Shown here one piece after another: positions 42,882-52,553 of a stretch of 64,000 nucleotides of DNA. A program made the translations under genes and the position numbers. This stretch comes from Helicobacter cinaedi CCUG 18818 = ATCC BAA-847. GTDB taxonomy: Bacteria; Campylobacterota; Campylobacteria; Campylobacterales; Helicobacteraceae. Every line of letters starts with the position of its first letter. The first letter of the stretch is position 1. A model generated the notes under the pieces. It made no database searches, had not been told where the DNA came from, and worked only from the letters and a program-made list of their open reading frames with translations. Where the stretch lies: contig NZ_DS990392.1 in the NCBI RefSeq assembly GCF_000155475.1, forward strand, positions 1-64,000, written 5' to 3'.

Positions 42882-44131
42882 TGACAAAAGGCATTGTAAA
42901 TAGGATTCTTATCACACTTGCTTTTTTATTTGCGTATAGAATCTTGGCGTATGTGCCAGTTCCGGGTGTTGATGTATCCATCATTAAGTCATTTATTGAT
43001 GATAATGCAAATAATGCCCTAGGCTTGTTTAATATGTTTAGCGGTAATGCGGTGGAGCGTTTTAGTATTATCTCCTTGGGTATTATGCCCTACATCACAG
43101 CTTCTATCATTATGGAGCTTCTCGCAGCGACTTTTCCTAATCTTGGCAAAATGAAAAAAGAACGCGATGGTATGCAAAAATATATGCAAATCGTGCGTTA
43201 TGCAACTATTGGAATTACGATTATTCAAGCAGTGAGTGTAAGTATTGGACTAAATAGTATGAGCAATGGGGCTATTAAGATTGATTTGAATCTATTCATC
43301 GTTGTGGCTGTGTTTTCTATGCTTACGGGGACAATGTTGCTTATGTGGATTGGTGAGCAGATTACGCAACGCGGTGTGGGTAATGGGATAAGCCTTATTA
43401 TCTTTGCTGGGATTGTTTCAGCAATTCCTTCAGATATTGGTAAGACTTTTAATCTTGTAAATACCGGACAACTCAATGTCTTTGTGCTTCTTATTCTTCT
43501 TGTGGTGATTTTGGCTACTGTTGGGGTGATTATTTTCATTGAGTTGGCTGAAAGACGCATACCTGTTTCATACGCACGCAAGGTTGTTATGCAAAATCAA
43601 AACAAACGCATTATGAATTACATTCCTGTGAAAATGAATCTAAGTGGCGTTATCCCCCCTATTTTTGCTTCCGCGTTGCTTGTGTTTCCTTCCACGATTT
43701 TACAAGCTTCTTCAAATAGCGTGATTCAAGCTGTGGCAGATATTTTGCGACCTGATGGGTATGTATATAATCTTTTAATGTTTATTTTTGTAATTTTCTT
43801 TGCATATTTTTATGCTTCTATTGTGTTTAATGCAAAGGACATTGCGGATAATCTTAAAAGACAGGGTGGTTTTATACCCGGTTTGCGTCCCGGTGAAGGA
43901 ACAACGAATTTCCTTAATAATGTTGCAAGTAACCTTACATTTTGGGGTGCGTTGTATCTAGCTCTTGTTTCCACACTTCCTTGGGTGCTTGTTAAATTTA
44001 CGGGTGTGCCTTTCTATTTTGGTGGGACGGCAGTGCTTATTGTCGTGCAGGTTGCTATTGATACGATGAGACGCATTGAAGCTCAAATCTATATGAGTAA
44101 ATATCAAACGCTAAGTGCCGTAGGGCTCTAG
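42881..44131 (+). CDS. secY: Preprotein translocase channel SecY
   Basis: The protein-conducting channel of the Sec translocon, partner of the SecA encoded at 18775-21330. It has about ten membrane helices, the plug region GNAVERFSIISLGIMPYITA, cytosolic loop VSYARKVVMQNQNKR and the C-terminal loop GFIPGLRPGEGTTNFL. At 416 residues it is complete. It overlaps rplO by one base and precedes map by three, in the usual spc order. Confidence 0.97.
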   Translation: MTKGIVNRILITLAFLFAYRILAYVPVPGVDVSIIKSFIDDNANNALGLFNMFSGNAVERFSIISLGIMPYITASIIMELLAATFPNLGKMKKERDGMQKYMQIVRYATIGITIIQAVSVSIGLNSMSNGAIKIDLNLFIVVAVFSMLTGTMLLMWIGEQITQRGVGNGISLIIFAGIVSAIPSDIGKTFNLVNTGQLNVFVLLILLVVILATVGVIIFIELAERRIPVSYARKVVMQNQNKRIMNYIPVKMNLSGVIPPIFASALLVFPSTILQASSNSVIQAVADILRPDGYVYNLLMFIFVIFFAYFYASIVFNAKDIADNLKRQGGFIPGLRPGEGTTNFLNNVASNLTFWGALYLALVSTLPWVLVKFTGVPFYFGGTAVLIVVQVAIDTMRRIEAQIYMSKYQTLSAVGL

Positions 44132-44134
44132 AGT

Positions 44135-44893
44135 ATGGCGATTAGTATCAAGAGTAAAAAAGATATAGAATCTTTGCGGATACCAAATAGGATTGTCGCT
44201 CAAACTTTGCAGCTTTTAGCGTCTCAAGCAAAAGAGGGGGTTTCTCTCCTTGAGCTTGATAGTATGGCAAAAGATTTTATCGCTTCACAAGGTGGGAGAG
44301 CTGCTTTTTATAAACTTTATGGATTCCCACAATCTATCTGCACATCACTCAACCAAGTTATTATTCACGGCATACCTAATGAGTATCGTTTGCAAAATGG
44401 CGATATTTTAGGGATTGATATTGGTGTGGAATATGGCGGCTGGTATGGCGATGCAGCAATTAGTGTGGGGATTGGTGAGATAAGCACGGAGAATGAGAAT
44501 CTTATTGCGTGTGCAAAAGATGTGCTGTATGAGGCTATTTCACATATCAAGGTGGGTATGCGATTTAAAGAGCTTAGCTTTTTTTTACAAGATTCTATTA
44601 TAAAGCGTGGTTTTGTGCCATTGCGTGGCTTTTGCGGACACGGAATAGGCAGGGCTCCACACGAAGAGCCAGAGATTCCAAACTATATAGAATCTCCTAA
44701 TGTTAAGCAGGGTCCAAAGATTAAAGAGGGTATGGTGTTTTGTATAGAACCAATGATTGCTCAAAAAGATGGTGAGCCTGTGATTTTGGGCGATAAGTGG
44801 TCTGTTGTGTCCAAAGATGGATTAAATGGAAGTCATTATGAACATACCATTGTTATTGTAGGTGGCAAGGCAGAGATTTTAACGGAGGTATAA
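44135..44893 (+). CDS. map: Methionine aminopeptidase type I
   Basis: Removes the initiator methionine from new proteins. The metal-binding residues are visible in [20 protein letters not shown] (two Asp), [20 protein letters not shown] (His), VFCIEPMI (Glu) and SHYEHTIVI (Glu region). It has 252 residues without an N-terminal zinc extension, which is type Ia. It sits between secY and infA. Confidence 0.97.
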   Translation: MAISIKSKKDIESLRIPNRIVAQTLQLLASQAKEGVSLLELDSMAKDFIASQGGRAAFYKLYGFPQSICTSLNQVIIHGIPNEYRLQNGDILGIDIGVEYGGWYGDAAISVGIGEISTENENLIACAKDVLYEAISHIKVGMRFKELSFFLQDSIIKRGFVPLRGFCGHGIGRAPHEEPEIPNYIESPNVKQGPKIKEGMVFCIEPMIAQKDGEPVILGDKWSVVSKDGLNGSHYEHTIVIVGGKAEILTEV

Positions 44894-44894
44894 A

Positions 44895-45113
44895 ATGGCA
44901 AAAGATGATGTGATTGAAGTTGATGGAAAAGTGATTGAGGCATTGCCAAATGCTACTTTTCGCGTTCAGCTTGAAAATGGGCATATAGTGTTGTGTCATA
45001 TTGCTGGAAAAATGCGTATGCACTACATTAAGATTTTACCCGGTGATGCGGTCAAAATTGAGCTTACACCTTATAGTTTGGATAAGGGTAGAATTACTTA
45101 TAGATATAAATGA
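44895..45113 (+). CDS. infA: Translation initiation factor IF-1
   Basis: IF-1 occupies the A site of the 30S subunit during initiation. The 72-residue OB-fold protein has [39 protein letters not shown] and [14 protein letters not shown], matching the family end to end. It starts one base after the map stop. An 83-base gap with a possible promoter follows. Confidence 0.97.
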   Translation: MAKDDVIEVDGKVIEALPNATFRVQLENGHIVLCHIAGKMRMHYIKILPGDAVKIELTPYSLDKGRITYRYK

Positions 45114-45145
45114 TTCGTGTAAGTAGTTTTTAAATATTTTTTCTG

Positions 45146-45179
45146 TAGAATCCGCGGTTTTAACTCAAAAAAGTTAAAA
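45146..45179 (+). promoter_or_regulatory. Possible internal promoter and 5' hairpin before rpmJ
   Basis: TAGAAT at 45146-45151 is a fair -10 box, and a hairpin of TTTTAACT (45158-45165), loop CAAAAA and AGTTAAAA (45172-45179) lies about where a transcript would begin. This is the only gap over 80 bases inside the ribosomal cluster. The pattern suggests a second promoter for rpmJ-rpsM-rpsK-rpsD-rpoA-rplQ. The stem is all A/T but for one pair and lacks a U-run, so it is a poor terminator. Confidence 0.35.
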
Positions 45180-45196
45180 AATCATAAGGAGTAGGT

Positions 45197-45310
45197 ATGA
45201 AAGTTAGACCTTCAGTCAAAAAGATGTGCGACAAATGCAAGGTTATTAAGCGTAAGGGCGTGGTTAGAGTGATTTGCTCAACCCCAAAACATAAACAAAG
45301 ACAAGGATAA
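45197..45310 (+). CDS. rpmJ: 50S ribosomal protein L36
   Basis: A 37-residue zinc-ribbon protein with the L36 pattern: [20 protein letters not shown], a following [16 protein letters not shown], and the ligands Cys11, Cys14, Cys27 and His32 in place. AAGGAG precedes the ATG at 45197. It is the zinc-binding form of L36 and lies just before rpsM, with three bases between them. Confidence 0.95.
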   Translation: MKVRPSVKKMCDKCKVIKRKGVVRVICSTPKHKQRQG

Positions 45311-45313
45311 ACA

Positions 45314-45676
45314 ATGGCTAGAATTGCTGGTGTAGATTTGCCAAAAAAGAAAAGAGTAGAATATGCTCTCACTTATATTTACGGCATTGGGCTTAAAAGT
45401 TCAAGAGATATTCTCAAGGCTGTAAATATTTCTTTTGATAAGCGAGTTTTTGATCTCAGCGAAGATGAAGTTTCATCAATTGCAAAAAAGATTCAAGAGA
45501 GTTATATGGTGGAGGGAGATCTCCGTAAAAAGGTAACAATGGATATCAAAGCCTTAATGGATTTGGGAAGCTATCGTGGTTTAAGACATAGAAAAGGCTT
45601 GCCTGTTCGCGGACAGACAACTAAAAATAACGCCCGCACACGCAAAGGCAAGAAAAAAACAGTTGGTAGCAAGTAA
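45314..45676 (+). CDS. rpsM: 30S ribosomal protein S13
   Basis: S13 in the head of the small subunit bridges to the large subunit and touches P-site t[43 protein letters not shown] and [19 protein letters not shown] are conserved. It has 120 residues, a normal length, and begins the alpha-operon portion of the cluster. Confidence 0.97.
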   Translation: MARIAGVDLPKKKRVEYALTYIYGIGLKSSRDILKAVNISFDKRVFDLSEDEVSSIAKKIQESYMVEGDLRKKVTMDIKALMDLGSYRGLRHRKGLPVRGQTTKNNARTRKGKKKTVGSK

Positions 45677-45687
45677 GGAGTAGTCAA

Positions 45688-46080
45688 ATGGCAAAAAAAA
45701 GTATAACAAAGAAAAAAGGTGCTAAGAAGAATATTACACGAGGTGTTGTGTGTATTTCTGCGTCATTTAACAATACAAATGTAACTGTTACTGATGAAAT
45801 GGGTAATGTGTTGTGCTGGGCTACCGCTGGTGGTTTGGGATTCAAAGGGAGTAAAAAATCCACTCCTTATGCAGCACAACAAGCAGTAGAATCTGCGATG
45901 GAAAAAGCAAAGGAATGCGGTATTAAAGAAGTTGGTATTAAAGTGCAAGGACCGGGAAGCGGACGCGAGACTGCGGTAAAAAGTGTTGGTGCGATTGAGG
46001 GCATTAAGGTATTGTGGCTTAAAGATGTTACGCCACTGCCACATAATGGATGCAGACCACCAAAAAGAAGAAGAGTGTAA
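45688..46080 (+). CDS. rpsK: 30S ribosomal protein S11
   Basis: S11 lies on the platform by the mRNA exit and E site. [37 protein letters not shown] and the C-terminal [17 protein letters not shown] are diagnostic. It has 130 residues and starts 11 bases after rpsM. Confidence 0.97.
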   Translation: MAKKSITKKKGAKKNITRGVVCISASFNNTNVTVTDEMGNVLCWATAGGLGFKGSKKSTPYAAQQAVESAMEKAKECGIKEVGIKVQGPGSGRETAVKSVGAIEGIKVLWLKDVTPLPHNGCRPPKRRRV

Positions 46081-46089
46081 GGGGTAGAG

Positions 46090-46716
46090 ATGGCACGATA
46101 TAGAGGACCAGTTGAAAAACTAGAAAGACGATTTGGCGTTTCTTTAGCGTTAAAAGGTGAGAGAAGATTGGCGGGAAAAAGTGCGCTTGATAAGCGTCCT
46201 TATGGACCCGGACAGCACGGACAAAAGCGAGGTAAAATTTCTGAATACGGCTTACAGCTTCGTGAGAAGCAAAAAGCTAAAATTATGTATGGTGTGAGTG
46301 AAAAGCAATTCCGTGCGTTGTTTAGAGAGGCTAACAGACAGGAAGGCAATACGGGTGAAAATCTTGTGCGTATCATAGAGCAACGGCTTGATAATGTTGT
46401 GTATCGTATGGGTTTTGCTACAACTCGCCGTTTTGCGCGTCAGCTCGTTACACACGGGCATATTCTTGTAAATGGTAAGCACGTGGATATTCCATCATAT
46501 ATGGTTAAGCCCGGGCAAAAAATTGAAGTAAAAGAAAAGAGCAAGAATAATCCACAGGTTGTTCGAGCGATTGATTTGACAGCTCAAACAGGTATAGTGC
46601 CTTGGGTAGATGTGGATAAGGAAAAGAAGTTTGGTATTTTTACGCGTTTTCCACAGAGAGAAGAGGTAGTGATACCTATTGAAGAAAGATTGATTGTTGA
46701 GCTTTACTCTAAATAA
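46090..46716 (+). CDS. rpsD: 30S ribosomal protein S4
   Basis: S4 begins 16S rRNA folding and guards decoding accuracy. [38 protein letters not shown], and the S4 RNA-binding domain around [20 protein letters not shown] are clear. At 208 residues it is of standard length and lacks the zinc cysteines of some forms. It lies nine bases after rpsK. Confidence 0.97.
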   Translation: MARYRGPVEKLERRFGVSLALKGERRLAGKSALDKRPYGPGQHGQKRGKISEYGLQLREKQKAKIMYGVSEKQFRALFREANRQEGNTGENLVRIIEQRLDNVVYRMGFATTRRFARQLVTHGHILVNGKHVDIPSYMVKPGQKIEVKEKSKNNPQVVRAIDLTAQTGIVPWVDVDKEKKFGIFTRFPQREEVVIPIEERLIVELYSK

Positions 46717-46738
46717 TAAATAATATTAAGGACGCAGA

Positions 46739-47743
46739 ATGAATATGATTAAAATTGAGCCTTATATCCCTACGGATATAAGCATTGAAGAGGTTTCAAG
46801 CAATAGAATTAAAATCAGTGCTTATCCTTTTGAATCTGGCTATGCTATTACCTTAGCACATCCATTGCGTCGCTTGTTGCTTTTAAGTTCTGTGGGGTAT
46901 GCTCCTACTGCACTTAAGATTCAGGGTGTTACGCACGAGTTTGATTCTATTCGTGGGATTGTTGAAGATGTCTCTCATTTTATTAGCAATCTTAAAAACA
47001 TTCGCTTTCTTATCAAAGATGAGACACTTGATAGTGTGCAGGTGCATTATGAGTTTAAGGGACCTATGGTGCTAAGTGCCAATGAGCTTGCCAATGAAAG
47101 TGTAGATGTGGTGAATCCTGAGGCGTATTTGGCTACAATTAATGAGAATGCTTCAATTAGTTTTTCACTCATCGTGCAAAAGGGTATAGGCTATGTGCCA
47201 AGCGAGAGTATCCGTGGCAAGATAGCAGAGGATTATATTCCTCTTGACGCGTATTTCACACCTGTGAAAAAGGCTATTTATGAGATTGAAAATGTGCTTG
47301 TTGAGGATAATCCAAACTATGAAAAGATTATTTTTGACATAGAGACAGATGGGCAGATTGAGCCACTTACTGCATTTAAAGAGGCTATATCGGTTATGCA
47401 TAAGCAAATGAGTATCTTTGGTGTTGATTTAAGTGCTACGCCAAATGGCAGTAAGAGTATTGCTGAAGATTCTGGGGAGTTGAAGACATTGATGATTAAG
47501 ATTGATACACTGAATCTTAGTGCAAGATGCTTTAACTGCCTTGATAGATCAGGCTTGAAGTATGTGGGAGAGCTTGTTATTATGAGTGAAAATGAGCTTA
47601 AAAACATTAAGAATATGGGTAAGAAATCCTACGATGAGATAACTGAAAAGTTAGAGGAGCTTGGATACCCTGTTGGTGGGGAAATTGCTGAAGACATTTT
47701 GCAGCTTCTTAATCGTAAATTAGCAAAAATTAGAAATAGTTAG
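46739..47743 (+). CDS. rpoA: RNA polymerase alpha subunit
   Basis: Alpha dimerises to begin RNA polymerase assembly; its C-terminal domain contacts DNA and activators. The N-terminal domain has [20 protein letters not shown] and [15 protein letters not shown]; the C-terminal domain has [20 protein letters not shown] and [20 protein letters not shown]. It is 334 residues. AAGGA lies six bases before ATG 46739; a second ATG two codons on is less likely. rplQ follows after 11 bases. Confidence 0.97.
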   Translation: MNMIKIEPYIPTDISIEEVSSNRIKISAYPFESGYAITLAHPLRRLLLLSSVGYAPTALKIQGVTHEFDSIRGIVEDVSHFISNLKNIRFLIKDETLDSVQVHYEFKGPMVLSANELANESVDVVNPEAYLATINENASISFSLIVQKGIGYVPSESIRGKIAEDYIPLDAYFTPVKKAIYEIENVLVEDNPNYEKIIFDIETDGQIEPLTAFKEAISVMHKQMSIFGVDLSATPNGSKSIAEDSGELKTLMIKIDTLNLSARCFNCLDRSGLKYVGELVIMSENELKNIKNMGKKSYDEITEKLEELGYPVGGEIAEDILQLLNRKLAKIRNS

Positions 47744-47754
47744 GGAGTAGGGAT

Positions 47755-48105
47755 ATGAGACACGGACACGGATACAGAAAGCTAGGGCGAACTTCATCAC
47801 ATCGTAAGGCATTGTTGAAGAATCTTGCGGTTGCCCTTATCACACACGGCAAAATAGAAACGGGCGTATTTAAGGCAAAAGAATTGCAAAGCTATATTGA
47901 AAAGCTTATCACAGCTGGGAAGGCTAATGACTTAAACGCACATCGTTATGTGTTTGCGTATTTGCAAGATAAGGTAGCGACAAAAAAGCTTGTAACGGAG
48001 CTTTCGCCAAAATACACAGATAGAAATGGTGGCTATACGAGAATCCAACGCACGAGATTGCGAAAGGGTGATGCTTCGCAAATGGCTATCATTGAGTTTG
48101 TGTAA
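47755..48105 (+). CDS. rplQ: 50S ribosomal protein L17
   Basis: L17 lies near the tunnel exit. [20 protein letters not shown] and [20 protein letters not shown] are the family signatures, and the 116-residue length is normal. It is the last gene of the ribosomal cluster; a strong hairpin begins five bases after the stop. Confidence 0.97.
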   Translation: MRHGHGYRKLGRTSSHRKALLKNLAVALITHGKIETGVFKAKELQSYIEKLITAGKANDLNAHRYVFAYLQDKVATKKLVTELSPKYTDRNGGYTRIQRTRLRKGDASQMAIIEFV

Positions 48106-48110
48106 TATGA

Positions 48111-48139
48111 GTAAAAAGCTAGAATTTCTAGCTTTTTAC
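48111..48139 (+). terminator. Terminator of the ribosomal cluster
   Basis: GTAAAAAGCTAG (48111-48122) pairs perfectly with CTAGCTTTTTAC (48128-48139) around an AATTT loop, and the descending arm carries the T-run. The stem is symmetric, so it could also act on transcripts from the other strand. It is the clearest intrinsic terminator in the window. Confidence 0.85.
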
Positions 48140-48281
48140 TTTACTTTCTAAATTTCTTCTTTTATTATTTTTTCAACACTTTTAATCCACTTTCAATCTT
48201 TTTTTTGAGACTTGTGTTTATCTGCTCAATTACTTTGCTTAATGATGAGTGTTATATTGCTGTGGCTTTTATATTTTAAGC

Positions 48282-48287
48282 TATACT
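48282..48287 (+). promoter_or_regulatory. -10 box of the pab unit
   Basis: AAGCTATACTTTT holds TATACT with the GC extension seen at rplI, hypF and the fdh operon. It lies 34 bases before the pabB ATG and after the ribosomal terminator, so pabBC-pabA is an independent unit. Confidence 0.55.
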
Positions 48288-48321
48288 TTTCCTTTTATTT
48301 GACTTAGGCAAAAGGACATAA

Positions 48322-50196
48322 ATGAAAGCGATATGTGGGGATTATAGTTATACACATTGTGTGCGGAAAATCTATGCTTTTAACATAAATGGCTTACTCC
48401 AAGCCTTACAGATTCTAGATAACTTCCTACATTCAAAGCAAAAAGGCTACTTTATAGGTTATATGACTTATGAGGCTGGAATCTTACTCCAAACCCATTA
48501 TGCGAACTTGCCTATAATGACATATAAACACAAAAAGCAGCCCCTATTATATTTTGCCCTTTATTATAAGCGAAAAAAAATAAAGCCACTCAAGCCCAAA
48601 GGTAAATTTTCCCTAAATATCGCTAAAAATTTAGATGACAAAGCCTACAAACAGCATTTTCTCACAATCAAAGAAAATATTAAGCAAGGACATACCTATC
48701 AGCTGAACTACACCCAAGAGATTTTGCTCCACTCTTCCCTGCCTTCAAAACAGCTTTTTCAACATCTCTCCATTAGGCAAAACACTCCATACAAGGCTTA
48801 TTTAAGCAATGCTTTTCTTAAAATCCTATGCTTTTCGCCAGAATTATTTTTCAAAATAAAAAACAACACCATCACAACCCAGCCTATGAAAGGCACGATA
48901 AAAAGGGCATTGCACGATGAGAATCTCAATATAAAAAAACAAAAAGCAAAAGATAAAGCCTTGAAACTTGCCTTACAAAAAGACAGCAAAAATCGCAGTG
49001 AAAATTTAATGATTGTTGATTTACTCCGCAATGATTTAAGTAAGGTGATTGCACCAAACTCGCTGAAGGTTAAAGAGCTGTGTGCTATTCATTCTTACCC
49101 TTCTGTTCATCAAATGATTTCCACAATTAAAGGGCGTTTGAAAAATGACTTTTTACTCTCGCAGATTTTTCAAGCACTCTTTCCCTGTGGTTCTATCACA
49201 GGTGCGCCAAAGCTTAAGACTATGGATCTTATCTCGCAGCTAGAATCTCGCCCAAGAGGCGTGTATTGCGGGGCTTTGGGTGTTGTTTCATATAAGGAAA
49301 CTTGCTTTTGTGTGCCTATCCGCACTTTGAGTAAGATTCGCAATGAAAAGGTTTATCGCTATGGTGTGGGAAGTGGGGTAGTGTGGGATTCTGTATGTGA
49401 AGATGAGTTTGCTGAATTAAAACTAAAAAGTAAGTTTTTAAACGCTCAAAATCAGCAGTATGACTTATTTGAAACAATGCTTTATAGGAATGGGCGTATT
49501 TTTCTGCTTGATAGGCATTTGAAGCGATTGCAAAGCAGTGCCTTAGCCTTGGGGTTTAATACAGAGCAGCTCTCACGCCTTGTCTCATCGCAACGCACAA
49601 ATCAGTTAAACATCACTACTTTTGATGCATTTTATATGCAATGCGGAGATTTGTCTTGTATTGATAACACGATGTGGCAGGATTCAACGCAGTTTTGTGA
49701 GAATCTTGGTGCAAATAAGCTTAAAAATGTAAATGGCTTGAGTGATGAGTGTATTTTGCGACTAGTCTTGTCTCATAATGGCAATTTGCGTTTAGAATCC
49801 TTGCCCTTACTGCCACTTTCTACCAATAAAGTGATAATTTCTCCTAAGACGCTAGATTCTATTCATTTGCTTGTTTCGCATAAAACAACCCACCGCCCAC
49901 ATTTTGCCACAGCACAAAAGATGATAGGGCAGGGAAAAATTTTTGATATGATTTTTTATAATCAAAAAGGCGAGATTACAGAAGGCAGTAGAAGTAATAT
50001 TGTGTGTGAGATGAAGGGGAGATTTTGCACCCCGCATTCACAAAGTGGGCTACTGCAAGGCACATTGCGGGGTATGCTTTTAGATTCTGGGCTTATTTTT
50101 GAAAAAAGGCTCACACTTAAGCATTTGCATAAGGCAGATAGAATCTTTTGCCTTAACTCCGTGCGGGGCGTGGTGCAAGTGGAGTTGCAAGTATAG
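48322..50196 (+). CDS. pabBC: Fused aminodeoxychorismate synthase component I / aminodeoxychorismate lyase
   Basis: This 624-residue fusion makes p-aminobenzoate for folate. Residues 1-370 are PabB: GYMTYEAG, INYTQ-type QLNYTQE, PMKGTIKR, VDLLRNDLSKV, FPCGSITGAPK and YGVGSGVVWDS. Residues from about 375 are a PabC-like PLP enzyme: LFETMLYRNGRIFLLDRHL, ITEGSRSNIVCE and LQGTLRGMLLDSGL. The first part forms aminodeoxychorismate with ammonia from PabA, the second releases p-aminobenzoate and pyruvate. PabB-PabC fusions are known in this phylum. AAAGGA lies before the ATG. pabA follows after 28 bases. Confidence 0.92.
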   Translation: MKAICGDYSYTHCVRKIYAFNINGLLQALQILDNFLHSKQKGYFIGYMTYEAGILLQTHYANLPIMTYKHKKQPLLYFALYYKRKKIKPLKPKGKFSLNIAKNLDDKAYKQHFLTIKENIKQGHTYQLNYTQEILLHSSLPSKQLFQHLSIRQNTPYKAYLSNAFLKILCFSPELFFKIKNNTITTQPMKGTIKRALHDENLNIKKQKAKDKALKLALQKDSKNRSENLMIVDLLRNDLSKVIAPNSLKVKELCAIHSYPSVHQMISTIKGRLKNDFLLSQIFQALFPCGSITGAPKLKTMDLISQLESRPRGVYCGALGVVSYKETCFCVPIRTLSKIRNEKVYRYGVGSGVVWDSVCEDEFAELKLKSKFLNAQNQQYDLFETMLYRNGRIFLLDRHLKRLQSSALALGFNTEQLSRLVSSQRTNQLNITTFDAFYMQCGDLSCIDNTMWQDSTQFCENLGANKLKNVNGLSDECILRLVLSHNGNLRLESLPLLPLSTNKVIISPKTLDSIHLLVSHKTTHRPHFATAQKMIGQGKIFDMIFYNQKGEITEGSRSNIVCEMKGRFCTPHSQSGLLQGTLRGMLLDSGLIFEKRLTLKHLHKADRIFCLNSVRGVVQVELQV

Positions 50197-50224
50197 AATC
50201 TTAAGAATTTAAAGGCGATAAGCG

Positions 50225-50812
50225 ATGAAATACAATAAAAGTAATTTTTCACACAAGCAAGTATTGATTATTGATAATTATGATTCTTTTACTTACAATG
50301 TGGTGTATTTGCTTTCAGCCCTTGGTGTTAAACCACAAATTGTGCCAAATGACACGCCCCTATCTCGTATAAAAAAGCTTGATTTCTCTCATCTTATCAT
50401 CTCGCCCGGTCCCAGTCACCCGCTAGATTCAGGCGTGTGTTTGGAAGCGATTGTAACCTTTGCTCCAACGCATAAGATTCTAGGAATCTGTCTAGGACAT
50501 CAATGTATCGCTCAAGCTTTTGGTGGGGAAGTCATCTCTTTGCCAAATCCCACTCACGCAAAGAGTGTGAGATTATATTTTACGCCAAATGCTTTGTTTG
50601 AAGGTATCCCACAAGGCATACAAATAGCCCTTTATCATTCGCTCTATGTCAGTAAGCTTGGGGAGTGTGAGGCGTTGGGATATAGTGAAAATAATGTGCT
50701 TATGGTGCTTAAGGCTAAGGATTATGATTGTTATGGTGTGCAGTTTCACCCTGAATCTATTTTGCAACAAAAAGGCAAAAGGATTATGAAAAATTTTCTA
50801 ACCCTGATTTGA
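50225..50812 (+). CDS. pabA: Aminodeoxychorismate synthase glutaminase component
   Basis: A 195-residue class I glutamine amidotransferase with IIDNYDSFTYNVVYLL, the nucleophile Cys in GICLGHQCIAQAFGG, and FHPESI for the His-Glu pair. It passes ammonia to the adjacent PabB domain. A second such domain is fused in trpGD at 23694, so each pathway has its own glutaminase; position next to pabBC decides the name. It ends the pab unit. Confidence 0.92.
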   Translation: MKYNKSNFSHKQVLIIDNYDSFTYNVVYLLSALGVKPQIVPNDTPLSRIKKLDFSHLIISPGPSHPLDSGVCLEAIVTFAPTHKILGICLGHQCIAQAFGGEVISLPNPTHAKSVRLYFTPNALFEGIPQGIQIALYHSLYVSKLGECEALGYSENNVLMVLKAKDYDCYGVQFHPESILQQKGKRIMKNFLTLI

Positions 50813-50916
50813 CATAAGCAGACAAAGTGTGTGATGTGAGAAGCAAAATATATAACGCTTTATTATTTTTTTAAGCGACTGTTACAAAAAAGGATATGTT
50901 AAAAAATATACAAAGC

Positions 50917-50922
50917 TATAAT
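50917..50922 (+). promoter_or_regulatory. Possible -10 box of the fdh operon
   Basis: AAGCTATAATGAG contains a perfect TATAAT in the 218-base gap before the first fdh gene, about 109 bases from its ATG. Further AT-rich matches (around 50936 and 50966) mean that more than one promoter may exist. The leader of about 100 bases would be the longest in the window; no known riboswitch is recognised in it. Confidence 0.45.
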
Positions 50923-51030
50923 GAGTAAATGGGTAAAATAATACTTTCATTTTTGCAAAGATAGTGTATCATTTCGCCTTAGAAAACAGCAAACAAACAA
51001 CTTACAACAAATAAGCTCAGGATAAGGATA

Positions 51031-52551
51031 ATGACACAACACACAGAAATGGCTTTGAACGCACAAGAAGTGGAGATTCTGCACGAGTGCGATGAGCTGA
51101 CCCTTGATTTTACTTCGCTTAATAAAGATTCTATAAGTGTGATACCACCGCAATGCGTGGTTATAGGCTATGGGGATTTATGTGATGCGTTTTTGTCTCT
51201 TTGTGTGGAAAAAGAGCATTCCTATGTTTTGGAAGTCTCACAGCTTCTGCCACAGGACTTTGTAAGTTTAAAGGGGCATTTGGGAGCATTTAATCTGCGA
51301 TTTAAAAATGCTCTTGGCGAGATAGAGAGTCTTCAAACCGCACAGGTTGTGTGCTTTGCCCCACTTGATTTGCCTGAATGTAAGGGTGTGCATAGGCCGA
51401 ATATGTATGAGAGTGCTAATCAAATGCTTCAAGCCCTTTTGGGATTCTGTGGGGAGCAGAGCTATGAGAGAAATATTATTTTTGATCCCACGCATTGTCA
51501 ATTTCAGCTAAGACGCCCTTTAGCAAATGGGGAAAGTGTGTGTCATAGCTGTGTGGATATATGCCCAACTATTGGTATTACAAGCGATAAAAATGCTAGA
51601 GTCTTGGAGCTTTCTGCGATTGATTGTATTGCGTGTGGGCGATGTGTGAGTGTCTGCCCCACAGGGAGTGTGCAGCGGCAGGGCGATGGATTAGAGGCTT
51701 TTACTTACAAGGTGAGATTGTATAAACACTATATTCCGCTTGTGGTGGGAAGAGAAGTCTTTGAAGACAGTGAGTTTATAGAGAATCTTAAGATTCTAAA
51801 AGAGCAAAATCCCCTTATCCTGCCTTTTGTATTGAGTGTGCCAGATATGCTAAATAGTGTGTATTTTTTGACATTGTTGCAAGAGAGTGGCTCTCCTATC
51901 ATTCTATACACTCCACTTGGCAAACACACAAATGCCGATAAAGATTCTATAAATGAAATATATCAAAGAATTTTTTCTTCAATAGCCATTATGGAGCTTA
52001 GCGAGATAGATGATATATCTATATTAAAGCCCCTGCCACAAAGCCATTATGTCTATACCCCAAGGGAAAATGAGAGTAGCAAAGACATATTTGCAGAGAG
52101 AATGCGATTTTGGATAAAGCAAGAGAGCTATGGCAAGGTTAAGATTCAGGGCTTTGGGATTTTAGGTATTAATGCGGAGCAATGCACCTTGTGCCTTAGC
52201 TGTGTGGAGGCGTGTAATACAAAGGCATTAGTCAATAATCAAAGTCGTTTTGAGCTTTTGTATAAACCTGCCCTTTGCACGGATTGTGGATATTGTGTAG
52301 CAAGCTGTGCGGAGCAGGTGCTAAGTTTAGAATCTTCTAGTCTAGTATTAGAGGAGAAAAGTTTTGCTTACACACCTATTGCAAGTGATGAGCCTTTTAG
52401 ATGTGTGGAGTGTGATAAGGTATTTGCCACACAAAAAAGTATCAATAAGATTAAGCAGATTCTACTGCCAAGCTTTGGCAGTGATAGCTTAAAGCTTAGG
52501 ATTTTAGGATGCTGTGCTGATTGCAAAGTGAAAGTGATGTTTGAAGGATAG
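51031..52551 (+). CDS. Formate dehydrogenase-associated 4Fe-4S ferredoxin-like protein
   Basis: A 506-residue cytosolic protein with two dicluster ferredoxin-like regions. The first (about residues 170-215) has CHSCVDICP and CIACGRCVSVCP; the second (about 385-430) has CTLCLSCVEAC and CTDCGYCVASC. A Cys-rich tail (CVECDKVF, then CCADCK near the end) may bind zinc or another cluster. No signal peptide is seen. Proteins of this kind accompany fdhA in Campylobacterota; the exact role is not established, and electron transfer or cofactor assembly are candidates. It is the first gene of the operon, two bases ahead of the chaperone gene. Confidence 0.75.
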   Translation: MTQHTEMALNAQEVEILHECDELTLDFTSLNKDSISVIPPQCVVIGYGDLCDAFLSLCVEKEHSYVLEVSQLLPQDFVSLKGHLGAFNLRFKNALGEIESLQTAQVVCFAPLDLPECKGVHRPNMYESANQMLQALLGFCGEQSYERNIIFDPTHCQFQLRRPLANGESVCHSCVDICPTIGITSDKNARVLELSAIDCIACGRCVSVCPTGSVQRQGDGLEAFTYKVRLYKHYIPLVVGREVFEDSEFIENLKILKEQNPLILPFVLSVPDMLNSVYFLTLLQESGSPIILYTPLGKHTNADKDSINEIYQRIFSSIAIMELSEIDDISILKPLPQSHYVYTPRENESSKDIFAERMRFWIKQESYGKVKIQGFGILGINAEQCTLCLSCVEACNTKALVNNQSRFELLYKPALCTDCGYCVASCAEQVLSLESSSLVLEEKSFAYTPIASDEPFRCVECDKVFATQKSINKIKQILLPSFGSDSLKLRILGCCADCKVKVMFEG

Positions 52552-52553
52552 AT

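Noticed and set aside
45158-45179. Hairpin before rpmJ as a terminator splitting the ribosomal cluster
   Set aside because: Seven of the eight pairs are A-T, and no T-run follows on the plus strand. Essential genes downstream would be cut off.
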